Positions 26,150-34,785 of a stretch of DNA of 64,000 bases are shown piece by piece (the first letter of the stretch is position 1; each line of letters opens with the position of its first letter). The stretch comes from Bacillus paramycoides (lineage in GTDB: Bacteria > Bacillota > Bacilli > Bacillales > Bacillaceae_G): NCBI RefSeq assembly GCF_001884235.1, contig NZ_MAOI01000085.1, positions 41,355 to 105,354 of the forward strand, read 5' to 3'. A model generated the notes under the pieces. That model did no database searches and was not told where the DNA came from. It worked only from the letters and a program-made list of their open reading frames with translations. Made by a program: the position numbers and the translations under genes.

Positions 26150-26820
26150 CATGCTTTAAGTTCATTAGCAAGTTTTTCTAATTGAATTCGATCGTGTATG
26201 TAATAGGTGCGCCCTTCTTTTTTTAAATAATTTTGCTGGCAAAACTGGTTTAATACGTATAGAAGATGCCGGTAACTGACGTTTAAGTATTCTGAGGCCT
26301 CGGTATGTTTTTCGGTATAGCAATTATTTTGTTCCGTTAATAGAATAAACGCAGCTAATCGATTTTCGAACGGATAACTATAGTTTTTGGCGTAACTTTC
26401 TGTTCGGATAATTGTTTTTTCGCCAATAAATTTGCATAGTTTCTGTAAAAAGGTAGCATCTTGCAATAAAAGATGCTGACAATTTTTAAGAGGAAGGGCT
26501 AAGCAAATACAATCGTCGATTACCTCAACCGCTTTCGTAACGGATTCTACGTCAATTAATCCTAATTCCCCAATGAACGAAGGTGCTTGAATAAAGTTAA
26601 TTAAGGAGACCCTCCCGTTTTTGTGACTCATATATATTTTCGCTTTCCCAGAAATTAAGTAATAAAGATAAGGGAAATCAGCTCCTTCATTACATATCCT
26701 TTCTTTCTTTTGAAAGGAATGTAGTTCGGCATATGGTAAGACATCAAAAGAAAAAAGAGTGTGGAAGTTGTAAGTTTGCATGTAATGAGAGATTTCTTCG
26801 CTATTTTTGCTGATTTTCAT
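26149..26820 (-). CDS. yeiL: Crp/Fnr-family regulator, YeiL-like
   Basis: This 223-residue protein has an N-terminal cyclic-nucleotide-binding-like beta barrel (YLISGKAKIYMSHKNGRVSL with INFIQAPSFIGELGLID) and a C-terminal winged helix (EASEYLNVSYRHLLYVLNQF). Segments such as RLAAFILL, EYLNVSYRHLLYVL and FIGE(L/I)xLID closely recall E. coli YeiL, a regulator of stationary-phase and nitrogen-starvation survival. Several cysteines are present (for example in DDCICLALPLKNC), but no N-terminal Fnr-type Fe-S cluster motif is seen. It is divergent from the YjjG-like phosphatase gene. The name rests on recalled similarity. Confidence 0.78.
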   Translation of the reverse strand: MKISKNSEEISHYMQTYNFHTLFSFDVLPYAELHSFQKKERICNEGADFPYLYYLISGKAKIYMSHKNGRVSLINFIQAPSFIGELGLIDVESVTKAVEVIDDCICLALPLKNCQHLLLQDATFLQKLCKFIGEKTIIRTESYAKNYSYPFENRLAAFILLTEQNNCYTEKHTEASEYLNVSYRHLLYVLNQFCQQNYLKKEGRTYYIHDRIQLEKLANELKA

Positions 26821-26926
26821 GTTTTCACCTCATATTTAGTATGAGATATCTCCTATTATTTTTACAAGAAAGAATGATACGATTTATTTAAATTTGTTTT
26901 TGTAGAAAAGAGAGTGTGAAGGGCTT

Positions 26927-27547
26927 ATGAAAAAATATAAAACATTGTTGTTTGATGTAGATGATACATTGTTAGATTTCCAGAAGGCGGAGAAAGTGGC
27001 ATTACGTATGCTTTTTGAAGAGAAAGGGATTCCTCTAACTAGCGAGGTTGAAGCGCATTATAAAAAAATTAATAAAAGTCTTTGGGATGCTTTTGAAGAA
27101 GGCGAAATAAACCGTGATGAAGTCGTAAATACACGGTTTTCGATTTTGTTTAAAGAGTATGGTCAAGAAGTAGATGGGATATTATTTGAAAATAATTATC
27201 GTAGTTATTTAGAAGAAGGTAATCAACTTATACAGGGGGCCTTTGAATTTATACAAAATATTCAAAGTGAGTATGATTTATATATCGTGACGAATGGTGC
27301 TTCAAAAACACAAGATAAGCGTCTGCTTAATGCAGGAATACATTCAAAATTTAAAGATATTTTCGTTTCTGAAGAAGGACTTATTATTGGGGATTCGTTA
27401 AGTGCCGATATTAAAGGCGGATATTTAGCGGGAATCGATACTTGTTGGTTTAATCCAGAAAAGAAATCAAATGAAAATGGGATTGTGCCAACGTATGAGG
27501 TACATAATTTTGAAGAGTTATACGCACTATTAAAGAAGCTTGTGTAA
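26927..27547 (+). CDS. YjjG-family HAD phosphatase with an internal in-frame deletion
   Basis: This 206-residue HAD-superfamily protein resembles YjjG/YfnB non-canonical pyrimidine nucleotidases, which are usually about 235 residues. Motif I (LLFDVDDTLLDF, D10/D12), motif II (YIVTNG, T122) and motif IV (IIGDSLSADIKGG, D156 and D161) are intact. Between DIFVSE and GLIIGDS (residues 149-151) the roughly 29-residue segment that normally reads like DTG-x-QKP-MKE-FF is missing. That segment carries the motif III lysine that stabilises the phospho-aspartate intermediate. The reading frame is preserved, but catalysis is probably lost or greatly reduced. The upstream cap domain looks normal. Confidence 0.85.
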   Translation: MKKYKTLLFDVDDTLLDFQKAEKVALRMLFEEKGIPLTSEVEAHYKKINKSLWDAFEEGEINRDEVVNTRFSILFKEYGQEVDGILFENNYRSYLEEGNQLIQGAFEFIQNIQSEYDLYIVTNGASKTQDKRLLNAGIHSKFKDIFVSEEGLIIGDSLSADIKGGYLAGIDTCWFNPEKKSNENGIVPTYEVHNFEELYALLKKLV

Positions 27548-27593
27548 TATAAATAGGCAGTGAAGATTTTGTCCCCACTGCCTATTTATATTA
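27545..27593. terminator. Bidirectional terminator spanning both stop codons
   Basis: An 18-bp perfect stem (27545-27562 with 27576-27593, 13-base loop) includes the TAA of the phosphatase gene on one arm and the stop of the convergent ClC gene on the other. Confidence 0.85.
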
Positions 27594-28826
27594 GTTTGTA
27601 GCTTCATTATGTTTAGGAAGCGGAAATGCATTACCAATGGCCGCCGCCCCGAGCATTGGTAATAATAAATTGAGCGGGAAAAACATGAGTAATAGTAATG
27701 TTATAGCTATTGGTTTTCTTAATGCATAGCTTGAAATAGCTGTCGTTACGATGGCTACAGAAGCTATTGGATCTATAGGGGCAATAGAAGCTATAGCATA
27801 TCCAATACTTGATCCGGCAAATATAATGGGGAAAATATGTCCGCCGCGCCACCCCGTATTTAAACAAACGGCAGTAATACATAATTTTAAAATCCCTGAA
27901 AGAAGTAATACCCAAAAAGATAAATGGCTCCATTCGACGACTAAATCTTTTAACTGATGTTCCCCTGAGAATAATGTATATGGGAGAACTGTTCCTACAA
28001 TTCCTAATAAAATACCACCGATAATTCCAAGTGATAGTTTGTATTCTCGGAAAGGATGAATTACTTTCTCTAATGTAAACTCTAATTTGAAATAAAGGAA
28101 ACCGACCATGGCACCGATACTTGCAAGTGGTAGAAAGGCGATCCATTCATTGAGAGAAAGAGAGCCTTCTCCAAAATTAACAATAAAAGATCCACGATTA
28201 TCTAATTTACTAAGCAATAAATAAATAGAAAATCCGGCAAAAGTGGTAGCTAAATATACGATTGCTTTTTTTCTCTTAGAAAACTCAGCAATTTGTTCAC
28301 CTTCACTCTCATTCTCATTCGGAGCTAAATAACCGAATAATGGTGCATTGAAAATGACACTTAAAGTAGCACCAATTCCAACCTCTGTTAGTTCATTCAT
28401 TCCCTTTAAAGCGAATTTAAAGCGATCACCTACCCATGTGCAAAGTCCACCGATAATTCCAACAAGCGCTGCTTCCGGACCTAGACTAGCTCCAAATATT
28501 AAAACGATAATCGCGGTTAAAGTAGCTTTATGTACAAAACGGTATTCAATTCGCCCTGTTTTTTTATATTCAGCCATGACTTCCGGCATAAGACGTGGAT
28601 ATGTACCGAAGTATTTTTGTGTTAAACCAACGAGAATACCACCGATTATTGTTACACAAATGGTGTAATAAGGGGGAGAAGAAAATACTTTAGGTAAGTA
28701 TCCCCAAATAAAGTGGATTCCGAAATTTATTGTAACTAAAAATAGCCAGACTGTAGCTCCTACTATAGAGCCTAGAAGAATGCCATATAGGACGAGTATA
28801 TAGTTCATGTCCTTTTTATTTGTCAT
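27591..28826 (-). CDS. ClC-family chloride channel/transporter
   Basis: This 411-residue protein with about ten or more membrane helices belongs to the ClC family. FGASLGPEAALVGIIGG is the conserved G-x-x-x-G-P-E selectivity region, and LNTGWRGGHIFPIIFAGSSI corresponds to the second anion-binding loop (GGxFxP type). Between helices a short acidic cytosolic stretch (ENESEGEQIAEF) occurs. The protein probably moves chloride or exchanges it for protons; fluoride-type signatures are not evident. There is no C-terminal CBS domain. GGAGG precedes the ATG. It is monocistronic and convergent with the YjjG-like gene. Confidence 0.85.
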   Translation of the reverse strand: MTNKKDMNYILVLYGILLGSIVGATVWLFLVTINFGIHFIWGYLPKVFSSPPYYTICVTIIGGILVGLTQKYFGTYPRLMPEVMAEYKKTGRIEYRFVHKATLTAIIVLIFGASLGPEAALVGIIGGLCTWVGDRFKFALKGMNELTEVGIGATLSVIFNAPLFGYLAPNENESEGEQIAEFSKRKKAIVYLATTFAGFSIYLLLSKLDNRGSFIVNFGEGSLSLNEWIAFLPLASIGAMVGFLYFKLEFTLEKVIHPFREYKLSLGIIGGILLGIVGTVLPYTLFSGEHQLKDLVVEWSHLSFWVLLLSGILKLCITAVCLNTGWRGGHIFPIIFAGSSIGYAIASIAPIDPIASVAIVTTAISSYALRKPIAITLLLLMFFPLNLLLPMLGAAAIGNAFPLPKHNEATN

Positions 28827-29100
28827 GTTATACCTCCGTTATGTAAGTTTTGATATAGAAAGGGTTAGATATGCTGGTATGAAATGAATTGAATATATAT
28901 AGTATCTTTTTGAGAGGTCGGCTTATTCAATTTATACAATGCGATTTCATGAGAATTTGAAGTCTGCACGGTTAAAGTGCTTATTTAAGTGTATATAGTG
29001 ATTCGAGTTTTTGAAAGGTATTTTTCATATGAACATGGAATATATTTCTTTTGTTATTTAAATTAAATTTCCGACATTTAATTTAGAACATTCAGAAAAA
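28827..29100. other. Intergenic stretch upstream of the SAM riboswitch promoter
   Basis: These 274 AT-rich bases precede the metY promoter. I see no gene, clear inverted repeat or recognisable operator. Confidence 0.3.
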
Positions 29101-29104
29101 CTAT

Positions 29105-29133
29105 TTGACATCAGGAAATTATTGCTATAAAAT
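29105..29133 (+). promoter_or_regulatory. Sigma-A promoter of the metY-metA operon
   Basis: A perfect -35 TTGACA (29105-29110) and a TAAAAT -10 (29128-29133) are 17 bases apart. The predicted start site lies about 10-12 bases before the SAM riboswitch P1 stem. Confidence 0.8.
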
Positions 29134-29150
29134 CAACGGTAATTGCATAG

Positions 29151-29260
29151 TCTTATCAAGAAAAGGTGGAGGGACAGGCCCGATGAAACCTTGGCAACAG
29201 CCGTATAACGGAATTGTGCCAAATCCTGCAGGTAATAATCCTGAGAGATAAGAAAGAGCC
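29151..29260 (+). ncRNA. SAM-I (S-box) riboswitch
   Basis: The leader shows the S-box signature. TCTTATCAAGAAAAGG starts P1, GGAGGGACAGGCCCGATGAA and ACCTTGGCAACAGCC form the conserved core, and CTGAGAGATAAGA closes P1. A terminator follows, so S-adenosylmethionine binding should stop transcription before metY. It controls the downstream metY-metA methionine synthesis genes. Confidence 0.95.
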
Positions 29261-29276
29261 TTTAGAGCGTGTTTTC

Positions 29277-29317
29277 AAACTGCTCCTTTCTTGTTTTCAG
29301 GAAAGGGGCAGTTTTTT
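29277..29317 (+). terminator. Riboswitch-controlled terminator
   Basis: AAACTGCTCCTTTC pairs with GAAAGGGGCAGTTT across a 10-base loop and is followed by T6. This is the expression platform of the SAM riboswitch. Confidence 0.9.
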
Positions 29318-29346
29318 ATTTTTCATAAAAGAAAGGAGAACGAGAG

Positions 29347-30645
29347 ATGGGAGAATCATGGGGGAAAGGAACTATTTGTGTGCAAGGTGGCTATACGCCA
29401 AAGAATGGTGAACCACGTGTTTTGCCACTTTATCAAAGTACAACGTATAAATACGATACTTCAGATGATTTAGCAGCGCTATTTAATTTGGAGGCAGAGG
29501 GATATATATATACGCGTATTGGAAATCCTACGCTAGCTGCATTTGAGCAGAAGTTATCAGATTTAGAGGGCGGTGTAGGGGCTGTTGCAACAGCTTCTGG
29601 GCAGGCAGCTATTATGCTCGCAGTTTTAAATATTTGTAGTAGCGGAGACCATTTACTTTGTTCTTCAACAGTTTACGGGGGGACATTTAATTTATTTGGA
29701 GTGAGTTTGCGTAAGCTTGGTATTGATGTTACGTTCTTTAATCCAAATTTAACGGCCGATGAAATTGCGGCACTTGCTAACGATAAGACGAAGCTCATTT
29801 ATGCAGAATCATTAGGAAATCCAGCGATGAGCGTTTTAAATTTCAAAGAATTTTCAGCAGCGGCAAAAGAATTAGAAGTACCTTTTATCGTTGATAATAC
29901 ATTAGCGACGCCTTATTTATGCCAAGCGTTTGAACATGGGGCAAATATTATCGTTCATTCTACGACGAAATATATTGATGGTCATGCGAGCTCATTAGGC
30001 GGCATTGTTATTGACGGAGGGAACTTTGATTGGACAAATGGAAAATATTCTGAGCTTGTTGAACCTGACCCGAGTTATCACGGCGTAAGTTATGTTCAAA
30101 ATTTTGGATCAGCAGCTTATATTGTGAAAGCACGCGTTCAATTATTAAGAGACTATGGAAACTGTATGAGCCCATTCAATGCATATATTAGCAATATTGG
30201 CTTGGAAACATTGCATTTACGAATGGAGCGTCATAGTGAAAATGCTCTCGCAGTTGCTAAGTGGCTTGCTAATCATGAACGTATTGAATGGGTGAATTAT
30301 CCGGGATTAGATAGCAATGAAAATTATTCGTTAGCACAAAAGTATTTGAAAAAAGGTGCTAGTGGTGTTTTAACTTTCGGTATAAAAGGCGGATTAGAAG
30401 CAGCAAAAGAATTTATTGCAAGTGTGAAACTGGCAACTCTCGTAACGCATGTAGCTGATGCCAGAACTTGTGTAATACATCCCGCTAGTACGACACACAG
30501 ACAATTAAGTGCAGAAGCTCAACGTTTAGCTGGTGTTACATCTGATTTAATTCGTTTATCGGTCGGTATAGAAGATGTTTCTGATATTATTGTAGATTTA
30601 GAAGCAGCGCTAGTCGGAGGCAAACAACATGCCGATCATAATTGA
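29347..30645 (+). CDS. metY: O-acetylhomoserine sulfhydrylase (homocysteine synthase)
   Basis: This 432-residue PLP enzyme belongs to the Cys/Met metabolism (gamma-family) aminotransferase fold. [22 protein letters not shown] and [14 protein letters not shown] bind the cofactor phosphate, and [17 protein letters not shown] holds the Schiff-base lysine (K208). The length of about 430 residues fits MetY rather than the shorter MetI/MetB. It converts O-acetylhomoserine and sulfide to homocysteine. It lies behind a SAM riboswitch, and its 3' end overlaps metA by 17 bases, the enzyme that makes its substrate. Confidence 0.92.
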   Translation: MGESWGKGTICVQGGYTPKNGEPRVLPLYQSTTYKYDTSDDLAALFNLEAEGYIYTRIGNPTLAAFEQKLSDLEGGVGAVATASGQAAIMLAVLNICSSGDHLLCSSTVYGGTFNLFGVSLRKLGIDVTFFNPNLTADEIAALANDKTKLIYAESLGNPAMSVLNFKEFSAAAKELEVPFIVDNTLATPYLCQAFEHGANIIVHSTTKYIDGHASSLGGIVIDGGNFDWTNGKYSELVEPDPSYHGVSYVQNFGSAAYIVKARVQLLRDYGNCMSPFNAYISNIGLETLHLRMERHSENALAVAKWLANHERIEWVNYPGLDSNENYSLAQKYLKKGASGVLTFGIKGGLEAAKEFIASVKLATLVTHVADARTCVIHPASTTHRQLSAEAQRLAGVTSDLIRLSVGIEDVSDIIVDLEAALVGGKQHADHN

Positions 30646-31534
30646 TAAAGATTTACCAGCTCGTAAAGTATTACAAGAAGAAAATATTTTTGTAATGACG
30701 AAGGAGCGAGCAGAAACACAAGATATACGTGCTTTGAAAATTGCCATATTAAATTTAATGCCTACAAAGCAAGAAACAGAAGCACAATTACTTCGTTTAA
30801 TTGGAAATACACCGTTACAATTAGATGTTCATTTATTACATATGGAATCACATCTATCTCGCAATGTAGCACAGGAACATTTAACGAGCTTTTATAAAAC
30901 TTTCCGTGATATTGAAAACGAAAGATTTGATGGACTCATTATTACAGGAGCACCAGTTGAGACTCTTTCTTTTGAAGAAGTAGATTATTGGGAAGAGCTT
31001 GAACGTATTATGGAGTATTCAAAAACGAATGTAACATCTACGCTTCATATTTGCTGGGGAGCACAAGCTGGTTTGTATTATCACTATGGTGTTCCGAAAT
31101 ATCCTCTTGCTGAAAAAATGTTTGGTGTGTTTGAACATGAGGTTCGCGAGCAACATGTGAAATTGTTACAAGGGTTTGATGAATTGTTTTTTGCCCCGCA
31201 TTCTCGTCATACAGAAGTACGAGAGAGTGATATTGAAAAGGTGAAAGAATTAACGTTATTAGCAAACTCTGAAGAAGCGGGTGTTCATCTTGTTATTGGG
31301 CCAGAGGGAAGGCAAGTTTTCGCACTCGGACATAGTGAATATAGCTGTGATACGTTAAAACAAGAATATGAACGAGATAGCCAAAAAGGGTTAAATATTG
31401 ATGTGCCAAAAAATTATTTTAAACATAATAATCCAGATGAAAAGCCGCTTGTTAGGTGGAGGAGTCATGGAAATTTATTATTCTCTAATTGGTTGAATTA
31501 TTACGTGTATCAAGAAACCCCTTATCTATTGTAA
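30629..31534 (+). CDS. metA: Homoserine O-acetyltransferase (MetA family)
   Basis: This 301-residue glutamine-amidotransferase-fold enzyme has the catalytic residues C142 ([15 protein letters not shown]), H235 and E237 ([11 protein letters not shown]). Residue 111 is glutamate in [11 protein letters not shown]. In this family E111 selects acetyl-CoA whereas G111 selects succinyl-CoA, so the product should be O-acetylhomoserine, matching the neighbouring O-acetylhomoserine sulfhydrylase. The start overlaps metY by 17 bases, with GGAGG inside the metY 3' end serving as ribosome binding site. Confidence 0.93.
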   Translation: MPIIIDKDLPARKVLQEENIFVMTKERAETQDIRALKIAILNLMPTKQETEAQLLRLIGNTPLQLDVHLLHMESHLSRNVAQEHLTSFYKTFRDIENERFDGLIITGAPVETLSFEEVDYWEELERIMEYSKTNVTSTLHICWGAQAGLYYHYGVPKYPLAEKMFGVFEHEVREQHVKLLQGFDELFFAPHSRHTEVRESDIEKVKELTLLANSEEAGVHLVIGPEGRQVFALGHSEYSCDTLKQEYERDSQKGLNIDVPKNYFKHNNPDEKPLVRWRSHGNLLFSNWLNYYVYQETPYLL

Positions 31535-31609
31535 ATAATGATTGTGTAACACGTGGTAGCGTTTTCTTGGTAAAGATTAACCTGTATTTTTCCGAATGTT
31601 CAAAATACA

Positions 31610-31638
31610 TTGTTTTTCAGATGTTTTGTTTATATAAT
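31610..31638 (+). promoter_or_regulatory. Probable hom promoter
   Basis: TTGTTT (31610-31615) and a perfect TATAAT (31633-31638) are spaced by 17 bases, 38 bases before the hom start. Confidence 0.6.
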
Positions 31639-31675
31639 GGCATCTAAACACAATTTTTGAGGGGTGGACAGTATT

Positions 31676-32971
31676 ATGAAAGAAATTCAAGTGGGGTTAT
31701 TAGGTCTTGGGACAGTTGGTAGTGGTGTAGTTCGTATTATTGCAGATCATCAAGAACGACTTATACACCAAGTAGGTTGTCCAGTGAAAGTAACGAAAGT
31801 GTTGGTGCAAAATATTGAAAAAGAGAGAGAGGTCGAGGTACCTTCTACTCTATTAACACAAAATGCGAGTGAAATTTTAGATAATCCTAATATTGATGTT
31901 GTCATCGAAGTAATGGGTGGAATCGATGATGCAAAAGCATATATTTTACAAGCTTTAAATAGTGGGAAACACGTTGTGACTGCAAATAAAGATCTAATGG
32001 CGGTACACGGGGCAGAATTGCTGGCGGTAGCAAAAGATAACAAGGCTGATTTGTTTTATGAAGCTAGTGTAGCTGGAGGTATTCCGATTTTAAGAAGCAT
32101 CGTAGAGGGGCTTTCTTCAGATCTTATTACGAAAGTAATGGGAATTGTAAATGGAACGACAAATTTTATTTTGACGAAAATGTCAGACGAAGGGAGAGCA
32201 TATAACGACGTGTTAAAAGAAGCCCAACAGCTTGGATTTGCAGAAGCAGATCCAACATCAGACGTAGAAGGTTTAGATGCAGCAAGAAAAATGACGATTT
32301 TGGCTACTCTTGGTTTCTCTACAAATGTAGAGCTTGGAGATGTGAAGGTAAAAGGAATTACTTCTATTACAGAAGAAGATATTGAATATAGTAAGAGCTT
32401 AGGATATACAATTAAATTAATTGGTCTTGCAAAGCGAGATGGCGAGAAATTAGAGGTTACAGTTGAGCCAACTTTACTTCCAAATACACATCCTCTTGCA
32501 GCAGTGCAAAATGAATATAATGCTGTCTATGTGTATGGTGAGGCAGTAGGAGAAACGATGTTTTATGGACCGGGAGCAGGAAGCTTACCGACAGCGACAG
32601 CTGTTGTTTCTGACCTAGTTGCTGTAATGCAAAATATTAGGTTAGGTGTAAACGGAAATAGTGCCGTATCCCCACAATATAAAAAAGTATTAAAAGAGCC
32701 AGATGAAATTGTTGTGAAAAAGTTTTTAAGACTTCATGTCAAAGACGAAATTGGTGTATTTGCAAAAATTACATCCTTGTTCTCTGAGCGCGGTGTTAGC
32801 TTTGAAAAGATTATTCAAATGCCACTTGAAGAGAAAGGGAAAGCCGAAATTGTAATTGTAACACATCGTGCTTCTCTTGCAGATTACGATTACATTCTAC
32901 ATACATTGCAATCGTATGAAGAAATAGATTGTGTGAAAGCAAACTATCGAATTGAAGGAGATGCTAAGTAG
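31676..32971 (+). CDS. hom: Homoserine dehydrogenase
   Basis: This 431-residue enzyme begins with a Rossmann motif (VGLLGLGTVGSGVVRI). The catalytic domain carries ANKDLMA, GGIPILRSIVEG, GIVNGTTNFILTKM and LGFAEADPTSDVEGLDAARK, and an ACT regulatory domain closes the chain (about 345-425, LHVKDEIGVFAKITSLF), which normally mediates threonine feedback. It reduces aspartate semialdehyde to homoserine, the substrate of MetA encoded just upstream. The start is ATG 31676, not GTG 31664, because the GAGGGGTGG ribosome binding site covers the GTG. No thrC/thrB follow, so this copy may be dedicated to methionine supply. Confidence 0.92.
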   Translation: MKEIQVGLLGLGTVGSGVVRIIADHQERLIHQVGCPVKVTKVLVQNIEKEREVEVPSTLLTQNASEILDNPNIDVVIEVMGGIDDAKAYILQALNSGKHVVTANKDLMAVHGAELLAVAKDNKADLFYEASVAGGIPILRSIVEGLSSDLITKVMGIVNGTTNFILTKMSDEGRAYNDVLKEAQQLGFAEADPTSDVEGLDAARKMTILATLGFSTNVELGDVKVKGITSITEEDIEYSKSLGYTIKLIGLAKRDGEKLEVTVEPTLLPNTHPLAAVQNEYNAVYVYGEAVGETMFYGPGAGSLPTATAVVSDLVAVMQNIRLGVNGNSAVSPQYKKVLKEPDEIVVKKFLRLHVKDEIGVFAKITSLFSERGVSFEKIIQMPLEEKGKAEIVIVTHRASLADYDYILHTLQSYEEIDCVKANYRIEGDAK

Positions 32972-32989
32972 TATTTCCTATAAAAAAAC

Positions 32990-33028
32990 GAAAAAACCTA
33001 TTAAGCAGCTTGCTTAATAGGTTTTTTT
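32990..33028. terminator. Bidirectional terminator inside the yczE-like 3' end
   Basis: A 17-bp stem (starting AAAAACCTATTAAGCA) has a 3-base loop and T7. It covers the last codons and stop of the convergent yczE-like gene. Confidence 0.85.
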
Positions 33029-33627
33029 CTATTTAAAATCTGCGTGCCAACTTGTATAAATGCTTGAATAATCCAACCTGTTGTAAAGGATAAGATAATT
33101 GTTCCGAAATAGATTGGTCCATCTAATAAGAAGCTTAATGTTAAAAATAAAAGAGCTAATGAAATTTCAGTTCTTCTGAATGTCCATTTTTTCTTCTCAG
33201 CAACAGTTAAAACGAAAGCCTCTTGAGGCGCAGCGCAAAGGTTTGTAGAGACGTAAAGACCGATTCCAGCTCCGACGAATAGATTTCCACAAATAAGTGT
33301 TATATATTTTGGAAGAGAGCGGATAAAGTCCATAATAGTTGTAATGGAACCAATCCAATCAACAAAAAGAGAAATAAGAATCATCGTTACAATCGTGCCG
33401 ATTGTAATTTGTTTTTTATCCCAAAAGAGTACGATAAGTGTAAAAACAAAGTTAATCATGAAAATCCAAAAACCAATACTTACCCCGAAATTTTGATATA
33501 GTGCAATAAAGAAGGAATCATAAGGGCTAAGTCCAAAGGAAGTAATTGTCGTCATCATATTAATACCGATGGAGAGAATGAGTAAACCGCCAATGAAAAA
33601 TATATATTCTAATTTGAATTGAAGCAT
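33001..33627 (-). CDS. YczE/YitT-like integral membrane protein
   Basis: This 208-residue protein has five predicted helices and resembles the YczE/YyaS group. The first helix region reads GGLLILSIGINMMTTITSFG and is followed by LSPYDSFFIALYQNFGVSIG; a later LFVGAGIGLYVSTNLCAAPQ region matches the family's G-x-G-x-x-L pattern. The biochemical function of the group is not settled; YczE supports antibiotic synthesis in B. subtilis. The gene is divergent from the LacI regulator 98 bases away, which may control it. AAAGGAT serves as ribosome binding site. Confidence 0.7.
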   Translation of the reverse strand: MLQFKLEYIFFIGGLLILSIGINMMTTITSFGLSPYDSFFIALYQNFGVSIGFWIFMINFVFTLIVLFWDKKQITIGTIVTMILISLFVDWIGSITTIMDFIRSLPKYITLICGNLFVGAGIGLYVSTNLCAAPQEAFVLTVAEKKKWTFRRTEISLALLFLTLSFLLDGPIYFGTIILSFTTGWIIQAFIQVGTQILNRKKPIKQAA

Positions 33628-33635
33628 ATAGTGTG

Positions 33636-33669
33636 TATCCTTTCTAAACGTATTTGCTAGGAAAGGATA
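33636..33669. promoter_or_regulatory. Inverted repeat between yczE-like and lacI-type genes
   Basis: TATCCTTTC (33636-33644) and GAAAGGATA (33661-33669) are perfect inverted copies 16 bases apart in the divergent intergenic region. One arm doubles as the ribosome binding site of the yczE-like gene, so the symmetry may be an operator or partly coincidental. Confidence 0.3.
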
Positions 33670-33725
33670 TATTGTGGAAAGCTTACCAGGTCAAGTAAGA
33701 ATTTTTACGAAAAGGGGAGAATGAG

Positions 33726-34706
33726 ATGACTAATATAAGAAAGATCGCTGAACTTGCTGGGGTATCTGTTTCTACTGTTTCACGTGTACTTAATGATCAT
33801 CCGTATGTAAATGAGCAGAAACGAAAAGAAATTTTAAAGATTATAGAAGAATTAAATTATACGCAAAATGTAAATGCTATTCATTTAGTGAAAGGGAAAA
33901 CAAATGTAATTGGTGTTTTATTACCGCACGTAAATGATCAATATTATAGTGCTATTATTGAGGGTATATCAAAAGAAACCGCGAAGAACAATTATAATAT
34001 GATGCTTTGCCAAACGAATTATAGTGAAGAAAAAGAGTTGGAAATTTTACATATGTTGAAAATGAAAAAACTTGATGGAGTAATTATATGTTCAAGAACA
34101 AATAGTAAGGACAAACTTGAAGAGTATACGAAATTTGGTCCAATTGTTATGTGTGAGGAAATAGATTCAAATTTTATTTCGAGTGTACATATTGATTACT
34201 ATAAAGTGTTTTCACAAGGGATGAAAAGCTTAATAGACGCAGGTCATACGCGTATTGGATATTGTATTGGAAGAAGTAATAGCATTAATAGTCAAAGAAG
34301 AAAACAAGCGTATGAGGATTCACTTCAACAGATTGCTGTAACACCGTTAGAAGCCTGGAAGTTTAAAGGGTGTTTTACGGTGGAAGATGGGCGTGATGTA
34401 GTGCGAGAGTGGGCTCATATTCCTGTAAAACCGACGGCGTTTCTCGTATCTTGCAACCATATTGCTGCAGGTATGGTAACGGAGGCGAAAAAACAAGGAA
34501 TTCGTATTCCAGAGGATATTACGCTTATTGGATGTGATGATCAAGAGGTGGCAGATATATTAGGTATTACGACGATTTCACATTCCAGTAAAAACGTTGG
34601 TGTAAAAGCATTTGAGTTATTATATGAAAAGATTAATGATGAAGAAATAGATGTGAAACATGTAGAGTTATTACCTAAATTGGTAGATAGGGAAACGACG
34701 GAATAG
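33726..34706 (+). CDS. LacI/GalR-family transcriptional regulator
   Basis: This 326-residue repressor has a canonical N-terminal helix-turn-helix and hinge (IRKIAELAGVSVSTVSRVLN, 4-23) and a periplasmic-binding-like effector domain (VIGVLLPHVNDQYYSAIIEG; IGCDDQEVADILGITTI). The hinge helix lacks the usual A-R-x-L pattern, reading NAIHLVKG instead. The effector is probably a sugar or sugar phosphate, but no sugar genes are adjacent. The divergent membrane protein gene or the downstream lipase/ABC operon are candidate targets. GGGGAG lies upstream of ATG 33726. Confidence 0.88.
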   Translation: MTNIRKIAELAGVSVSTVSRVLNDHPYVNEQKRKEILKIIEELNYTQNVNAIHLVKGKTNVIGVLLPHVNDQYYSAIIEGISKETAKNNYNMMLCQTNYSEEKELEILHMLKMKKLDGVIICSRTNSKDKLEEYTKFGPIVMCEEIDSNFISSVHIDYYKVFSQGMKSLIDAGHTRIGYCIGRSNSINSQRRKQAYEDSLQQIAVTPLEAWKFKGCFTVEDGRDVVREWAHIPVKPTAFLVSCNHIAAGMVTEAKKQGIRIPEDITLIGCDDQEVADILGITTISHSSKNVGVKAFELLYEKINDEEIDVKHVELLPKLVDRETTE

Positions 34707-34785
34707 AGAAGGGGTGAAAATCGCTTTTCAAAAATTCGTTTGGTATAATTATGGACAATCTATGAGGGCTAAAAGGGGTTTTGAT

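Noticed and set aside
28348-28668. 106-codon plus-strand frame inside the ClC gene
   Set aside because: Antisense shadow of a conserved membrane protein; no ribosome binding site or domain.
34714-34785. Longer start for the GDSL lipase
   Set aside because: The extension covers the probable promoter -10 TATAAT, and the signal helix begins right after ATG 34786, which has a good ribosome binding site.
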